Positions 53,066-62,654 of a stretch of DNA of 64,000 nucleotides are shown in pieces. The notes under the pieces were generated by a model that was not told where the DNA came from, made no database searches, and saw only the letters and a list, made by a program, of their open reading frames with translations. The number at the start of each line of letters is the position of its first letter. Within the stretch, counting starts at the first letter, position 1. The DNA comes from Antarcticimicrobium luteum (GTDB taxonomy: Bacteria > Pseudomonadota > Alphaproteobacteria > Rhodobacterales > Rhodobacteraceae): NCBI RefSeq assembly GCF_004358185.1, contig NZ_SMUV01000074.1:62001-126000 (forward strand), read 5' to 3'. A program made the position numbers and the translations under genes.

Positions 53066-55063
53066 ATGACGGACAATCGCAACGCCCTGCGCGAGATCGA
53101 AGAGCTGCCCGACCTGGGCATCACCCTTTCAGACGGTTGCCGGCTCTCCGCCCGGATCTGGCGCCCGGTGGATGCGGGGGACGATCCGGTCCCGGTCATC
53201 CTGGAATATCTGCCCTACCGCAAACGCGACGGCACCACCGCGCGCGATGCGCTGACCCATCCCTATTTCGCAAGGCGCGGCTATGCCTGCGTGCGGGTCG
53301 ACATGCGCGGCAACGGCGACAGCCAGGGGCTGATGGCGGATGAGTATACCAAGCAGGAGCTCGACGATGCGGTCGAGGTGGTTCATTGGCTGGCTGCGCA
53401 GGACTGGTGCAGCGGCGCGGTCGGCATGATGGGGATCAGCTGGGGCGGGTTCAACGGCCTGCAGGTGGCCGCCCTGGCGCCCGCGCCATTGAAGGCGATC
53501 ATCACGCTGTGCTCGACCGTCGACAGGTTCGCCGACGACATCCACTACAAGGGCGGCTGCCTGCTGAACGAGAACCTCGGCTGGGGGGCGACGATGTGGT
53601 CCTATTCCAGCCGCGCGCCGGATCCGGCGCTGGTGGGCGAGGCCTGGCGCGACATGTGGCTGAACCGGCTGGAGAACGAACCCTTCCTGCCTGCCACATG
53701 GCTGCGGCATCAGCGGCGCGACGCCTATTGGCGACACGGCTCGGTCTGCGAGGATTACAGCGTGATCAGGGCCAAGGTGCTGGCGGTGGGCGGCTGGGGC
53801 GACGCCTATAAGAACGCGGTGCCGCAGATCGTCGAGAACATCCCCGGCGCCAAGGGGATCGTCGGCCCCTGGGTTCACAAATACCCGCATTTCGCCGTGC
53901 CCGAGCCGCGCATCGGGTTCCTGCAAGAGGCGCTGCGCTGGTGGGATCGCTGGCTGAAGGGGATCGCGACCGGCGTCGAGGACGATCCCGACTACCGCGC
54001 CTATCTGATGGACGGGCTGCGCCCCGCCGCCTGGTATGCCGACCGCCCCGGCCGCTGGGTTGCCGAGGATGAAGGGGCGACCTCGCATATCCCGGTTCGG
54101 ACGCAGCACCTGACCGACAACGGCCTCTCCGATACCCCCGGCCCGCTCGACCGGCTGGTCCGCTCGCCGCATCACTGCGGCATGGCGGCCGGCGAATATT
54201 GCGCCATCTGGCTGGGCCCCGAGATGCCCGGCGACCAGCGCTGTGACGACGCCCTCTCTGCCTCGTTCGACAGCGCGCCACTGGAGGCGGACACCGACAT
54301 CCTCGGCGCGCCGGTGCTGCACCTGAGGCTGCGCGCCGACAAACCGCAGGCGCAGATCGCGGTGCGGCTCAATCACGTCCACCCGGACGGCGTCTCGTCG
54401 CGGATCACCTATGGGGTGCTGAACCTGACCCACCGCGACAGTCATGCGTCTCCGCAGCCGCTGGAACCGGGCAAAAGCTATGACATCGCCGTCAGTCTCG
54501 ATCACATCGCCTATCGGGTGCCACGGGGGCACCGGCTGCGCGTGGCGGTCTCGTCCGCCTATTGGCCGCTGATCTGGCCCAGCCCGGACACCGCCGGGCT
54601 GACGCTGGAGGAGGGCCGGATGGACCTGCCCGTCCGCGCGACCTCGGCGGGCGACGAATGGCACTTCCCCCCGCCCGAGGCCGAAGCGCCCTGGCAAACC
54701 CGCCCCCTGCGGGACCAGCGCCATATCCGACGAATCGAGACCGATACGGTCACCGGCGCGGTGACGCTGGTGATCGAGGACGATTTCGGCAAGCGCGAGG
54801 ATCTCGATCACGGGCTGATCGGCGGCACCGTCGCGCGCGAGCGCTGGACCATCCACCCGGGCGACCCGCTCTCGGCCCGCGGCTGGTGCCACTGGACCGA
54901 CGAACGCGCCCGCGGCGACTGGCGGCTGCGCACCGAGACCCGCTGCGAGATGTGGTCGGACGCAAGCCATTTTCATCTGCGTGCCACACTGGAGGCCTAT
55001 GAGGGGGAGGTCCGCGTCCACCACCGCGAGGTCGCAGACAGCATACCACGTGACGCAAATTGA
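53066..55063 (+). CDS. CocE/NonD-family hydrolase
   Basis: 665 residues. An alpha/beta-hydrolase domain (about 15-300) has nucleophile Ser125 in GISWGG, followed by a C-terminal jelly-roll PepX_C domain (about 320-560) and an extension of about 100 residues. Relatives cleave esters or amides, for example cocaine esterase, glutaryl-7-ACA acylase or X-Pro dipeptidyl peptidase. No signal peptide, so cytosolic. It lies 110 bp before an ABC importer for peptides or peptide-like compounds, which suggests a joint role. Confidence 0.9.
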   Translation: MTDNRNALREIEELPDLGITLSDGCRLSARIWRPVDAGDDPVPVILEYLPYRKRDGTTARDALTHPYFARRGYACVRVDMRGNGDSQGLMADEYTKQELDDAVEVVHWLAAQDWCSGAVGMMGISWGGFNGLQVAALAPAPLKAIITLCSTVDRFADDIHYKGGCLLNENLGWGATMWSYSSRAPDPALVGEAWRDMWLNRLENEPFLPATWLRHQRRDAYWRHGSVCEDYSVIRAKVLAVGGWGDAYKNAVPQIVENIPGAKGIVGPWVHKYPHFAVPEPRIGFLQEALRWWDRWLKGIATGVEDDPDYRAYLMDGLRPAAWYADRPGRWVAEDEGATSHIPVRTQHLTDNGLSDTPGPLDRLVRSPHHCGMAAGEYCAIWLGPEMPGDQRCDDALSASFDSAPLEADTDILGAPVLHLRLRADKPQAQIAVRLNHVHPDGVSSRITYGVLNLTHRDSHASPQPLEPGKSYDIAVSLDHIAYRVPRGHRLRVAVSSAYWPLIWPSPDTAGLTLEEGRMDLPVRATSAGDEWHFPPPEAEAPWQTRPLRDQRHIRRIETDTVTGAVTLVIEDDFGKREDLDHGLIGGTVARERWTIHPGDPLSARGWCHWTDERARGDWRLRTETRCEMWSDASHFHLRATLEAYEGEVRVHHREVADSIPRDAN

Positions 55064-55112
55064 CCATTCATCCGGCATTAAGGGTTGCGACCGAGGGGGA
55101 AATGGGCGACGC

Positions 55113-55128
55113 TTGACCCATCAGTCAA
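55113..55128. promoter_or_regulatory. Inverted repeat upstream of the ABC importer
   Basis: TTGAC-CCATCA-GTCAA lies 45 bp before the binding-protein start in the gap after the CocE gene. It is a possible operator; the regulator is not known. Confidence 0.4.
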
Positions 55129-55172
55129 TAAACCTGCGCGTCAGATGCAGAAGACAATAACGGGAGCCATGA

Positions 55173-56756
55173 ATGCAAAATAAACTCGATTTCTTCGCCG
55201 GCCGCGTGATCGCGGGGCGGATGTCCCGCCGCGAATTCATGGGCCGCGCCGCCGCCCTGGGCCTGACCGCCGCGGCGGCCAACGGCCTGATGACCAAGGC
55301 TGTTTATGCCGCCGGACCGCAGAAGGGCGGCACCATCAAGGTCGGCGTCAATGGCAGCGGCTCCGCCGACAGCCTTGACCCGGCGCTGTCGGCCAACCAG
55401 GGCCAGACCATGGTGACCCGGCTGTGGGGCGAGCCCCTGCTGGAGCAGGCCGCCGATGGCGGCGTCGAGCCGCGCCTGGCCGAAAGCTACTCGTCCTCGC
55501 CTGATGCCAAGGCGTGGACCTTCAAGATCCGCTCTGGCGTGACCTTCTCGAACGGCAAGACGATGACCGCCGAGGATGTGCTGGCCACGATGGAACGCCA
55601 TTCCGGCGAAGACACGAAATCGGGTGCACTGGGGATCATGCGCGGCATCCAGAGCATGCGCGTGGAGGGCGACAAGTTCATCATAGAGCTGGAGCAGCCG
55701 AACGCCGACCTGCCCTTCCTGATGACCGACTATCACCTGCTGATCCAGCCGAACGGCGGCAAGGACGACCCGACCGCAGCTGTCGGCACCGGCCCCTATA
55801 TCCTGAAATCGGTCGAGCCGGGCGTGCGGTTCGTGGGCGAAAAGAACCCGAATTACTGGGACGACTCGCAGGGCCATGCCGAAACAATTGAGTTGATCAT
55901 CATCAACGACGACACCGCGCGCGTGGCCGCGCTGCAGTCGGGCCAGGTCCACATGATCAACCGCGTGCCGCCGCGCACCGCCGGCCTTGTCGCCCGCGCG
56001 TCGGGCATCGAGGTCCGCAGCAAGTCCGGGCCGGGGCATTACGTGTTCATCGCCCATGTGGATACCGAGCCGTTCTCGAACCCGGACGTGATGATGGCGC
56101 TGAAATACGGCATGAACCGGCAGGAGATGGTCGACAAGATCCTGTTCGGCTATGGCACCGTGGGCAACGACATCCCGGTCAACGGCGCCTATCCGCTGTT
56201 CACGCCGCTGCCGCAGCGCGAATACGACCCGGACAAGGCCGCGTTCCACTGGAAGAAGTCGGGCTATGACGGCTCGGTGCTGCTGCGCACCTCGGACAAC
56301 TCCTTCCCGGGCGCACCGGATGCCGCGGCACTGTACCAGCAATCTCTGAACGCTGCGGGCATCCCGCTGGAGGTCAAGCGGGAGCCGAACGATGGCTACT
56401 GGTCCGAGGTCTGGAACAAGCAACCCTTCTGCACCAGCTACTGGAGCGGCCGCCCGGTTCAGGACCAGATGTATTCCACCGCCTATCTGTCGACCGCGGA
56501 CTGGAACGACACACGGTTCAAGAACGAAAAGTTCGACCAGCTGCTGATCTCGGCCCGGGCCGAGCTGGACCTGGCCAAGCGCAAGCAGATGTATGCCGAC
56601 ATGGGCATGATCCTGCACAACGAAGGCGGCCTGATCTGCCCGATGTTCAACGACTTCATCGACGCCACCACCGACAAGGTCGCCGGCTGGGGCGAGTCGA
56701 AGGGCTTCGCGCTGATGAACTTCTACGCCCCTATCAAGATGTGGGTGACCGCCTAA
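55173..56756 (+). CDS. ABC importer substrate-binding protein, family 5
   Basis: 527 residues of the SBP_bac_5 family (peptides, opines, nickel-like). The N-terminus carries a twin-arginine-type signal with Arg19-Arg20 (SRREFMGRAAALGL) and a cleavage site after VYA near residue 47, so it is exported folded, possibly via Tat. The family motif VTFSNGKTMTAEDV is at about residues 125-140. It is followed after 1 nt by the first permease gene. CGGGAG sits before the ATG. Confidence 0.93.
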   Translation: MQNKLDFFAGRVIAGRMSRREFMGRAAALGLTAAAANGLMTKAVYAAGPQKGGTIKVGVNGSGSADSLDPALSANQGQTMVTRLWGEPLLEQAADGGVEPRLAESYSSSPDAKAWTFKIRSGVTFSNGKTMTAEDVLATMERHSGEDTKSGALGIMRGIQSMRVEGDKFIIELEQPNADLPFLMTDYHLLIQPNGGKDDPTAAVGTGPYILKSVEPGVRFVGEKNPNYWDDSQGHAETIELIIINDDTARVAALQSGQVHMINRVPPRTAGLVARASGIEVRSKSGPGHYVFIAHVDTEPFSNPDVMMALKYGMNRQEMVDKILFGYGTVGNDIPVNGAYPLFTPLPQREYDPDKAAFHWKKSGYDGSVLLRTSDNSFPGAPDAAALYQQSLNAAGIPLEVKREPNDGYWSEVWNKQPFCTSYWSGRPVQDQMYSTAYLSTADWNDTRFKNEKFDQLLISARAELDLAKRKQMYADMGMILHNEGGLICPMFNDFIDATTDKVAGWGESKGFALMNFYAPIKMWVTA

Positions 56757-56757
56757 A

Positions 56758-57714
56758 ATGGGGCCTGCATTGAAACTGGTGGCCCAGCGCGTCGCGCTGG
56801 GCCTCCTTCTGCTGTTTCTCGTCTCTGCGCTGATCTTCGCCGGCACGCAGATTTTGCCCGGCGATGTGGCGCAGTCGATCCTGGGCCAGTCGGCTACACC
56901 CGAGGCGCTGGCCAACCTGCGCCGGGACCTGGGCCTGAACGAACCCGCCATCACCCGGTATTTCGATTGGCTCGTGGGCGCCTTGCAGGGCGACCTGGGC
57001 ACCGCGCTGACCAATGGTCAGGACATCGCCAAGAGCATCGGCGGCCGGATGAAGAACACCCTGTTCCTCGCCTTCTGGGCCGCGGTGATCGCGGTACCGC
57101 TGGCGATCTTTCTCGGCCTTCTGGCGGTGCGCTTTCGCGACCGCTGGCCGGACAAGCTGATTTCGGCGGTGACGCTCGCCTCGATCTCGATCCCAGAATT
57201 CCTGATCGGCTACGTCATCATGTATGTCGTCGGGGTCAAGCTGCGCTGGTTCCCATCGGTGGCGATGATCAACGACAGCATGAGCCTGGGCGAAAAGCTG
57301 TCGTCCATCGCGATGCCGGTCATGGTTCTGACACTGGTGGTGCTGGCGCATATGATGCGGATGACCCGGGCGGCGATCCTCAACGTGATGCAGTCGGCCT
57401 ATATCGAGACCGCCGAGCTCAAGGGGCTGAACCGGTTTCAGGTGATCTGTCGCCACGCCTTTCCGAACTCCATCGCCCCGATCGTCAATGTGGTGATGCT
57501 GAACCTGGCCTATCTCGTGGTCGGCGTCGTGGTGATCGAGGTGGTCTTTACCTATCCCGGCATGGGTCAATACCTCGTCGATCACGTCTCCAAGCGCGAC
57601 GTGCCGGTGGTGCAGGCCTGCGGGCTGATCTTTGCCGCAGTCTATATCGGGCTGAACATGGTGGCCGATATCGTCTCGATCCTGTCCAATCCGCGCCTGA
57701 GGCATCCCAAATGA
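56758..57714 (+). CDS. ABC importer permease, DppB-like
   Basis: 318 residues, six predicted helices, with the EAA-type coupling loop ETAELKGLNRFQVICRHAFPN. It forms the importer channel with the next gene product. It starts 1 nt after the binding-protein stop and ends in an ATGA overlap with the DppC-like gene. Confidence 0.94.
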   Translation: MGPALKLVAQRVALGLLLLFLVSALIFAGTQILPGDVAQSILGQSATPEALANLRRDLGLNEPAITRYFDWLVGALQGDLGTALTNGQDIAKSIGGRMKNTLFLAFWAAVIAVPLAIFLGLLAVRFRDRWPDKLISAVTLASISIPEFLIGYVIMYVVGVKLRWFPSVAMINDSMSLGEKLSSIAMPVMVLTLVVLAHMMRMTRAAILNVMQSAYIETAELKGLNRFQVICRHAFPNSIAPIVNVVMLNLAYLVVGVVVIEVVFTYPGMGQYLVDHVSKRDVPVVQACGLIFAAVYIGLNMVADIVSILSNPRLRHPK

Positions 57715-58526
57715 ACCGGATCCCCTTTGCAGCCGCGGTCGGCCTTGTCTTTACTGCGCTCTATTTCCTCGCCGCGCTGTTCGCGCCGCTGCTGGCCCCC
57801 TACGGCATGGCGGAGGTGGTCGGCGGGGTGTGGGAGCAGTCCAGTTCCGAACATTGGCTGGGCACCGACAATATCGGCCGCGACCTGCTCACGCGGCTGA
57901 TCTATGGCGGGCGCACGACCATCTTTATCGCCACGGCGGCTACGGTGCTGAGCTTTTCCACCGGCGCGATCCTGGGGTTTCTGGCCGCCGTTCTGGGCGG
58001 CTGGGCCGACCAGTTGATGTCGCGCACGGTCGATCTGCTGATGTCGATCCCGACACTGATCTTTGCGCTTGTCGTGCTCTCGGTGATGCCGGTGACGGTG
58101 CCGATGCTGATCCTGGTGATGGGGCTGCTCGATTCCACACGGGTCTATCGCCTGGCCCGGGCCGTCGCCGTGGACATCAACGTGATGGACTATGTCGAGG
58201 CCGCCAAGCTGCGCGGCGAGCGGCGCGGCTGGATCATCTTCCGCGAGATCCTGCCGAACGCGCTGTCACCGCTGGTGGCCGAGATGGGGCTGCGCTTCAT
58301 CTTCATGGTGCTGTTCGTTTCCACCCTCTCCTTCCTGGGCCTGGGCGTGCAGCCGCCGGCGGCCGACTGGGGCGGCATCGTAAAGGAAAACAAGGACGGC
58401 ATCGTCTATGGCATCCCCGCGGCACTGCTGCCGGCCGTGGCCATCGCCACGCTGTCGATCTCGGTCAATCTGGTGGCCGACTGGGTCCTGAACCGGACCA
58501 CATCGCTGAAGGGGGGGCGCGGCTGA
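57711..58526 (+). CDS. ABC importer permease, DppC-like
   Basis: 271 residues. An N-terminal helix and the HWLGTDNIGRDLLTRLIYGGR motif typical of DppC/OppC are followed by five helices with the coupling loop EAAKLRGERRGWIIFREILPN. It overlaps the DppB-like gene by 4 nt and the ATPase gene by one base (TGATG). Confidence 0.94.
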   Translation: MNRIPFAAAVGLVFTALYFLAALFAPLLAPYGMAEVVGGVWEQSSSEHWLGTDNIGRDLLTRLIYGGRTTIFIATAATVLSFSTGAILGFLAAVLGGWADQLMSRTVDLLMSIPTLIFALVVLSVMPVTVPMLILVMGLLDSTRVYRLARAVAVDINVMDYVEAAKLRGERRGWIIFREILPNALSPLVAEMGLRFIFMVLFVSTLSFLGLGVQPPAADWGGIVKENKDGIVYGIPAALLPAVAIATLSISVNLVADWVLNRTTSLKGGRG

Positions 58527-60163
58527 TGAACGACGCAATGCTCGACGTGCGCGATCTGAGGATCGGCGCCACCGCCTATCCGCCCGGAGAGCCGCCGCGC
58601 GAGATCGAGATCGTCCATGGCGTCTCCTTCACGCTGGAGAAGGGCAAGGTTCTGGGGCTGATCGGCGAATCCGGCGCCGGGAAATCCACCATCGGGCTGG
58701 CAGCGCTTGGCTATGGCCGCGGCGGGGTGGAGATCACCGGCGGCGAGGTCTGGGTCAACGGCCGCGACATCCTCAAAGGGGGCCTGCGCGGGCTGCGCCA
58801 GCTGCGCGGCGCCGAGGTGAGCTATGTGGCCCAATCGGCCGCCGCCGCCTTCAACCCGGCGAAACGGCTGATGGAACAGGTGACCGAGGCGGCGATCCAT
58901 CACAACCGCTTTTCCAGATCCGACGCCGAGGCGCGGGCGGTGGCGCTGTTCGCCAAACTCGGACTTCCCGACCCCGAGACCTTCGGCAACCGCTATCCGC
59001 ACCAGGTCTCGGGCGGGCAATTGCAGCGGGCGATGACCGCGCTGGCGCTCTGCCCGCAGCCCGATCTGGTGGTCTTTGACGAGCCCACGACCGCGCTGGA
59101 CGTGACCACCCAGATCGACGTGCTCGCCGCCATCAAGGAGGCGATCCGCGACACCGGCGTCGCCGCGCTCTATATTACCCACGACCTTGCGGTGGTGGCG
59201 CAGGTCAGCGACGACATCATGGTGCTGCGCGATGGCGACATGGTGGAATACGGGTCCACCGATCAGATCATCAATTCACCGCAAGAGGATTACACCCGCG
59301 CGCTGGTCTCGGTCCGTTCGATCGAACACGCGGAAAAGCCGCCCACACCCGACCCGGTACTGCGCGTCTGGGGCATCACCGCGCGCTACAAGGGCACGCC
59401 CTTCGACGTGCTGCATGATGTTTCGGTCGATCTGCACCCCGGTCAGACGCTGGCCGTGGTGGGTGAGAGCGGTTCGGGCAAATCGACGCTGGCACGGGTG
59501 ATCACCGGGTTGCTGCCGCCGCGCGCCGGCGGGATCGAGTTCGCCGGCCGCACCCTGTCGCCGGCGCTGGAGCGGCGCACCCGCGAGGATCTGCGCGAAG
59601 TGCAGATGATCTATCAGATGGCCGACGTGGCGATGAACCCGCGCCAGACCGTGGGCACCATCATCGGCCGCCCGCTGGAGTTCTATTTCGGCATGCGAGG
59701 CGCCGAGAAGCGCAAGCGCGTCAAGGAGCTGCTGGACGAGATCGAAATGGGCGACGGATTCATCGACCGCTATCCGGCCGAGCTGTCGGGCGGGCAGAAA
59801 CAGCGGGTCTGCATCGCGCGGGCGCTGGCCGCCAAACCCCGGATGATCATCTGCGACGAGGTGACCAGCGCGCTGGACCCGCTGGTGGCCGACGGCATCC
59901 TCAAGCTGCTGCTGGACCTGCAGAAGATCGAGAACGTGGCCTATCTCTTTATCACGCACGATCTGGCCACGGTGCGCGCCATCGCCGATTCCATTGCGGT
60001 GATGCATCGCGGCAAGGTGGTGCGCTATGGTCCCAAGTCCCAGGTTCTGAACCCGCCGTTCGACGATTACACCGACCTGCTGCTGTCCTCGGTGCCGGAG
60101 ATGAAGCTGGGCTGGCTGGAACAGGTGATCGCGCATCGCAGGATGGAGAGCGCGGGGAACTGA
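58526..60163 (+). CDS. Fused double ATPase of the dipeptide-type ABC importer (DppD-DppF)
   Basis: 545 residues with two complete nucleotide-binding domains in one chain. Domain 1: Walker A GESGAGKST (47-55), signature VSGGQLQRAM, Walker B VVFDEPTTALD. Domain 2 (from about 290): Walker A GESGSGKST, signature LSGGQKQRVC, Walker B IICDEVTSALD. This merges what are often separate DppD and DppF genes, as in GsiA/YejF-type systems. The start overlaps the permease stop. Confidence 0.94.
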   Translation: MNDAMLDVRDLRIGATAYPPGEPPREIEIVHGVSFTLEKGKVLGLIGESGAGKSTIGLAALGYGRGGVEITGGEVWVNGRDILKGGLRGLRQLRGAEVSYVAQSAAAAFNPAKRLMEQVTEAAIHHNRFSRSDAEARAVALFAKLGLPDPETFGNRYPHQVSGGQLQRAMTALALCPQPDLVVFDEPTTALDVTTQIDVLAAIKEAIRDTGVAALYITHDLAVVAQVSDDIMVLRDGDMVEYGSTDQIINSPQEDYTRALVSVRSIEHAEKPPTPDPVLRVWGITARYKGTPFDVLHDVSVDLHPGQTLAVVGESGSGKSTLARVITGLLPPRAGGIEFAGRTLSPALERRTREDLREVQMIYQMADVAMNPRQTVGTIIGRPLEFYFGMRGAEKRKRVKELLDEIEMGDGFIDRYPAELSGGQKQRVCIARALAAKPRMIICDEVTSALDPLVADGILKLLLDLQKIENVAYLFITHDLATVRAIADSIAVMHRGKVVRYGPKSQVLNPPFDDYTDLLLSSVPEMKLGWLEQVIAHRRMESAGN

Positions 60164-60257
60164 CCCTCTGCTGGCCCAGCGGGCCAGTTCACCCCCGAGG
60201 ATATTTCGGACCAGAAAAGATTCCGGGCCGCACCCGGACCAGGCGGATTGAGAAAAG

Positions 60258-61097
60258 ATGATGAAGAACAAACTGTTGCTGATCATTCTTGATGGGATTC
60301 CCTGGCGCAACTGGCGTCGGCTGTTCGGCAATCTGGAGGGCTGGGTCGACAGCGGCGATGCCCGGGTGTGGAAGATCCGCGCGGTGCTGCCGTCGATCTC
60401 GGCCAGCTGCTATGCCTCGATCCACACCGGCGTGGCCCCGGCCGAGCATGGCTGCACCGGCAACGGTAATGTGTTCCGGCTGAGCCATCCGGATGTGTTC
60501 AGCCAGGTGCAGCAGGGTGGCGGCATCACCGGCGCGGTCGCGCATTCCTTCTGGTCGGAGTTCTTCAACCGCGCGCCCTTCGATCTGGTGCGCGACATCG
60601 AATATGACGAGCCGGAGAGCGGCACCATCAACCACGGCCGGTTCCACACCATGACCGGCTATGGGCTGATCAACCAGATGACACCCTCGGATGTGGATCT
60701 GTTCGCCACGCTGACCAGCCTCTGCCAGCGCTTCGGGCTGGACTACGGCATGCTGCACACCTGCACGCTCGACAGCATGGGACACCGGTTTTTCCATGAG
60801 TGCCAGGAGATGGACCACGCCTGCGCGGTGATGGACGAGATGCTGGCGCCCTTCATCCCGAAGTGGCGCGCGGCGGGGTATGAAATCATCGTCACCGCCG
60901 ACCATGGCCAGGACGAGCGCGGCCACCACGGCGGGCGCGGCGCATTGCAACAGGAGGCGGCGCTCTATTACTTCGGGCCGGCAGAGGGACCGGAGCCCGA
61001 CACCGTGCTGGATCAGCTGCAACTGGCGCCGACGATCCTGCACCGGCTGGGCGCCCCGATCCCCGAGACGATGAAGGCGACGCCATTCCTGACCTGA
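60258..61097 (+). CDS. Alkaline-phosphatase-superfamily phosphodiesterase/pyrophosphatase-like protein
   Basis: 279 residues of the type I phosphodiesterase/nucleotide pyrophosphatase group. Metal motif ILDGIPW is at the N-terminus, the nucleophile region is SISASCYASIHTGVAP (Ser/Thr around 50-57), and the C-terminal metal motif is TADHGQDERGHHGG. No signal peptide, so cytosolic. It lies 95 nt after the ABC ATPase gene on the same strand, so it may act on the imported compound, perhaps a phosphodiester. Confidence 0.87.
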   Translation: MMKNKLLLIILDGIPWRNWRRLFGNLEGWVDSGDARVWKIRAVLPSISASCYASIHTGVAPAEHGCTGNGNVFRLSHPDVFSQVQQGGGITGAVAHSFWSEFFNRAPFDLVRDIEYDEPESGTINHGRFHTMTGYGLINQMTPSDVDLFATLTSLCQRFGLDYGMLHTCTLDSMGHRFFHECQEMDHACAVMDEMLAPFIPKWRAAGYEIIVTADHGQDERGHHGGRGALQQEAALYYFGPAEGPEPDTVLDQLQLAPTILHRLGAPIPETMKATPFLT

Positions 61098-61344
61098 GGG
61101 TACGCTGTGCATGACCAGATTCAGCATTCACGGCAGTGGGTTATCGGCCCTCTTTACACCGCAGGATGTCCCGGCCCGATGTTTTCGGTGGCCGAAAAAC
61201 CGCCACCGACAGGGGGACCAGGCGGAATTGCCCCCTTGCGCGGGATTTCGTGCCGCCTGACGCTGTGGGGAATTGACGAATTTTGCGAGACGGGTTCCTT
61301 ATGGGCGGGTCGGAAAGTGAAGCTCTGTGGATAAATCGCATATC

Positions 61345-62637
61345 ATGATCGAAAATGAAAACCCCGTGATCGCGCGCAGCCTCTGGTCGGACACCGCGAA
61401 CCCCACCCCCGCCTGCCCGCCGCTGATCGGCGAGGCGGAGACCGAGGTTGCGGTGATCGGCGGCGGCTTCACCGGGCTATCGGCGGCGCTGCATCTGGCC
61501 GAGGCCGGGCGGCGGGTGACGGTACTGGAGGCCGAGACCCCCGGCTGGGGCGCCTCGGGGCGCAACGGCGGGCAGGTCAATCCGGGGCTGAAGGACGCGC
61601 CCGACGCGATCGAGGCGCGTTTTGGCGCCCAGGCGGGCGGGCGCATGGTGGCGCTGTCCGGTGCGGCGGGGCAGCTGGTGTTCGATTTGATCCGCCGCCA
61701 CGCAATTCAGTGCGATGCGGTGCAGAGCGGGTGGATTCGCGCCGCCCATACGCCAAAGGCCCGGGAGGAGCTGCACGATCTGGCCCGGCAGTGGCAACAG
61801 CGCGGCGCCGATGTCGCGCCGCTGAGTGCACAGGAGATCGCGGAGATGATCGGCACTGAGGCCTATTGCGGCGGGCTGAGCGACCGGCGCGGCGGCAACC
61901 TGCACCCGCTGAACTATGCCCTCGGGCTGGCCGGGGCGGCGCAGAAAGCCGGGGCCGTGCTACATGGGCGGAGCCGGGCCACGGGGCTGGAGAAGACCGC
62001 CGGCGGCTACCGGATCGCCACCGCACAGGGCACGCTGACAGCCGAGAAACTGCTGCTCTGCACCAATGGCTATACCGACGGGCTGATGCCGCCGCTGGCG
62101 CGCACGGTGGTGCCGGTGCGTTCGGTGCAGGTGGCCACCGATCCGCTGCCTGAAAACGTGCTGGAAACCCTGCTGCCCGGCCTGCAGGCGCCCTCGGACA
62201 GCCGCCGCCTGCTGCTCTATTTCCGGCGCGATGCGCAGGGGCGGTTCATCATGGGCGGGCGCGGCGCCTATTCCGACGGCGCCACCCGGCGGCAGATGGC
62301 GGCGCTGCGGCGGGTCTCGGAGCAGATGTTCCCGCAGCTCAAAGGTGTGAGGTGGGGGTACGGATGGGGCGGCTTCGTTGCGGTGACGGCCGATCATTAC
62401 CCTCATCTGAACCGGCTGGGCGACGGCGTCCTCGCCGGGCTGGGGTACAACGGGCGCGGCGTGGCGATGGGCACGGCGATGGGCCGGGTGATGGCCGACT
62501 GGGCGATGGGGAAACCGGACGCGGAACTGGACTTTCCGATCACCCCCGCCCGGCCGATCCCGCTGCACGGGCTGCGCCGCCTCGGCGTGGCGGCCACTGT
62601 CACGGGCTATCGCCTGCTGGACCGGCTGGGAGTATAG
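61345..62637 (+). CDS. FAD-dependent oxidoreductase, DAO/PuuB-like
   Basis: About 430 residues with an ADP-binding motif VIGGGFTGLSAALHLAEAG after a 35-residue N-terminal extension, and the GASGRNGGQVNPGLK segment of gamma-glutamylputrescine oxidase-like enzymes. It oxidises an amine, probably a polyamine derivative or amino acid, with FAD. ATG 61345 is used; a GTG at 61327 adds six residues. The 230-bp upstream region contains only a CGGTGG/CCACCG hairpin (61186-61208) and likely its own promoter. Confidence 0.87.
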   Translation: MIENENPVIARSLWSDTANPTPACPPLIGEAETEVAVIGGGFTGLSAALHLAEAGRRVTVLEAETPGWGASGRNGGQVNPGLKDAPDAIEARFGAQAGGRMVALSGAAGQLVFDLIRRHAIQCDAVQSGWIRAAHTPKAREELHDLARQWQQRGADVAPLSAQEIAEMIGTEAYCGGLSDRRGGNLHPLNYALGLAGAAQKAGAVLHGRSRATGLEKTAGGYRIATAQGTLTAEKLLLCTNGYTDGLMPPLARTVVPVRSVQVATDPLPENVLETLLPGLQAPSDSRRLLLYFRRDAQGRFIMGGRGAYSDGATRRQMAALRRVSEQMFPQLKGVRWGYGWGGFVAVTADHYPHLNRLGDGVLAGLGYNGRGVAMGTAMGRVMADWAMGKPDAELDFPITPARPIPLHGLRRLGVAATVTGYRLLDRLGV

Positions 62638-62654
62638 GCCGCCTCAGTCGTAGC

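Noticed and set aside
53129-57014. Two long minus-strand open frames of about 650 and 630 codons
   Set aside because: Antisense to the CocE hydrolase and the ABC binding protein, both clearly conserved; no start signals or domains.
61186-61208. CGGTGG/CCACCG hairpin as a terminator of the phosphodiesterase gene
   Set aside because: Only a six-bp stem, about 90 bp after the gene and without a following T-run.
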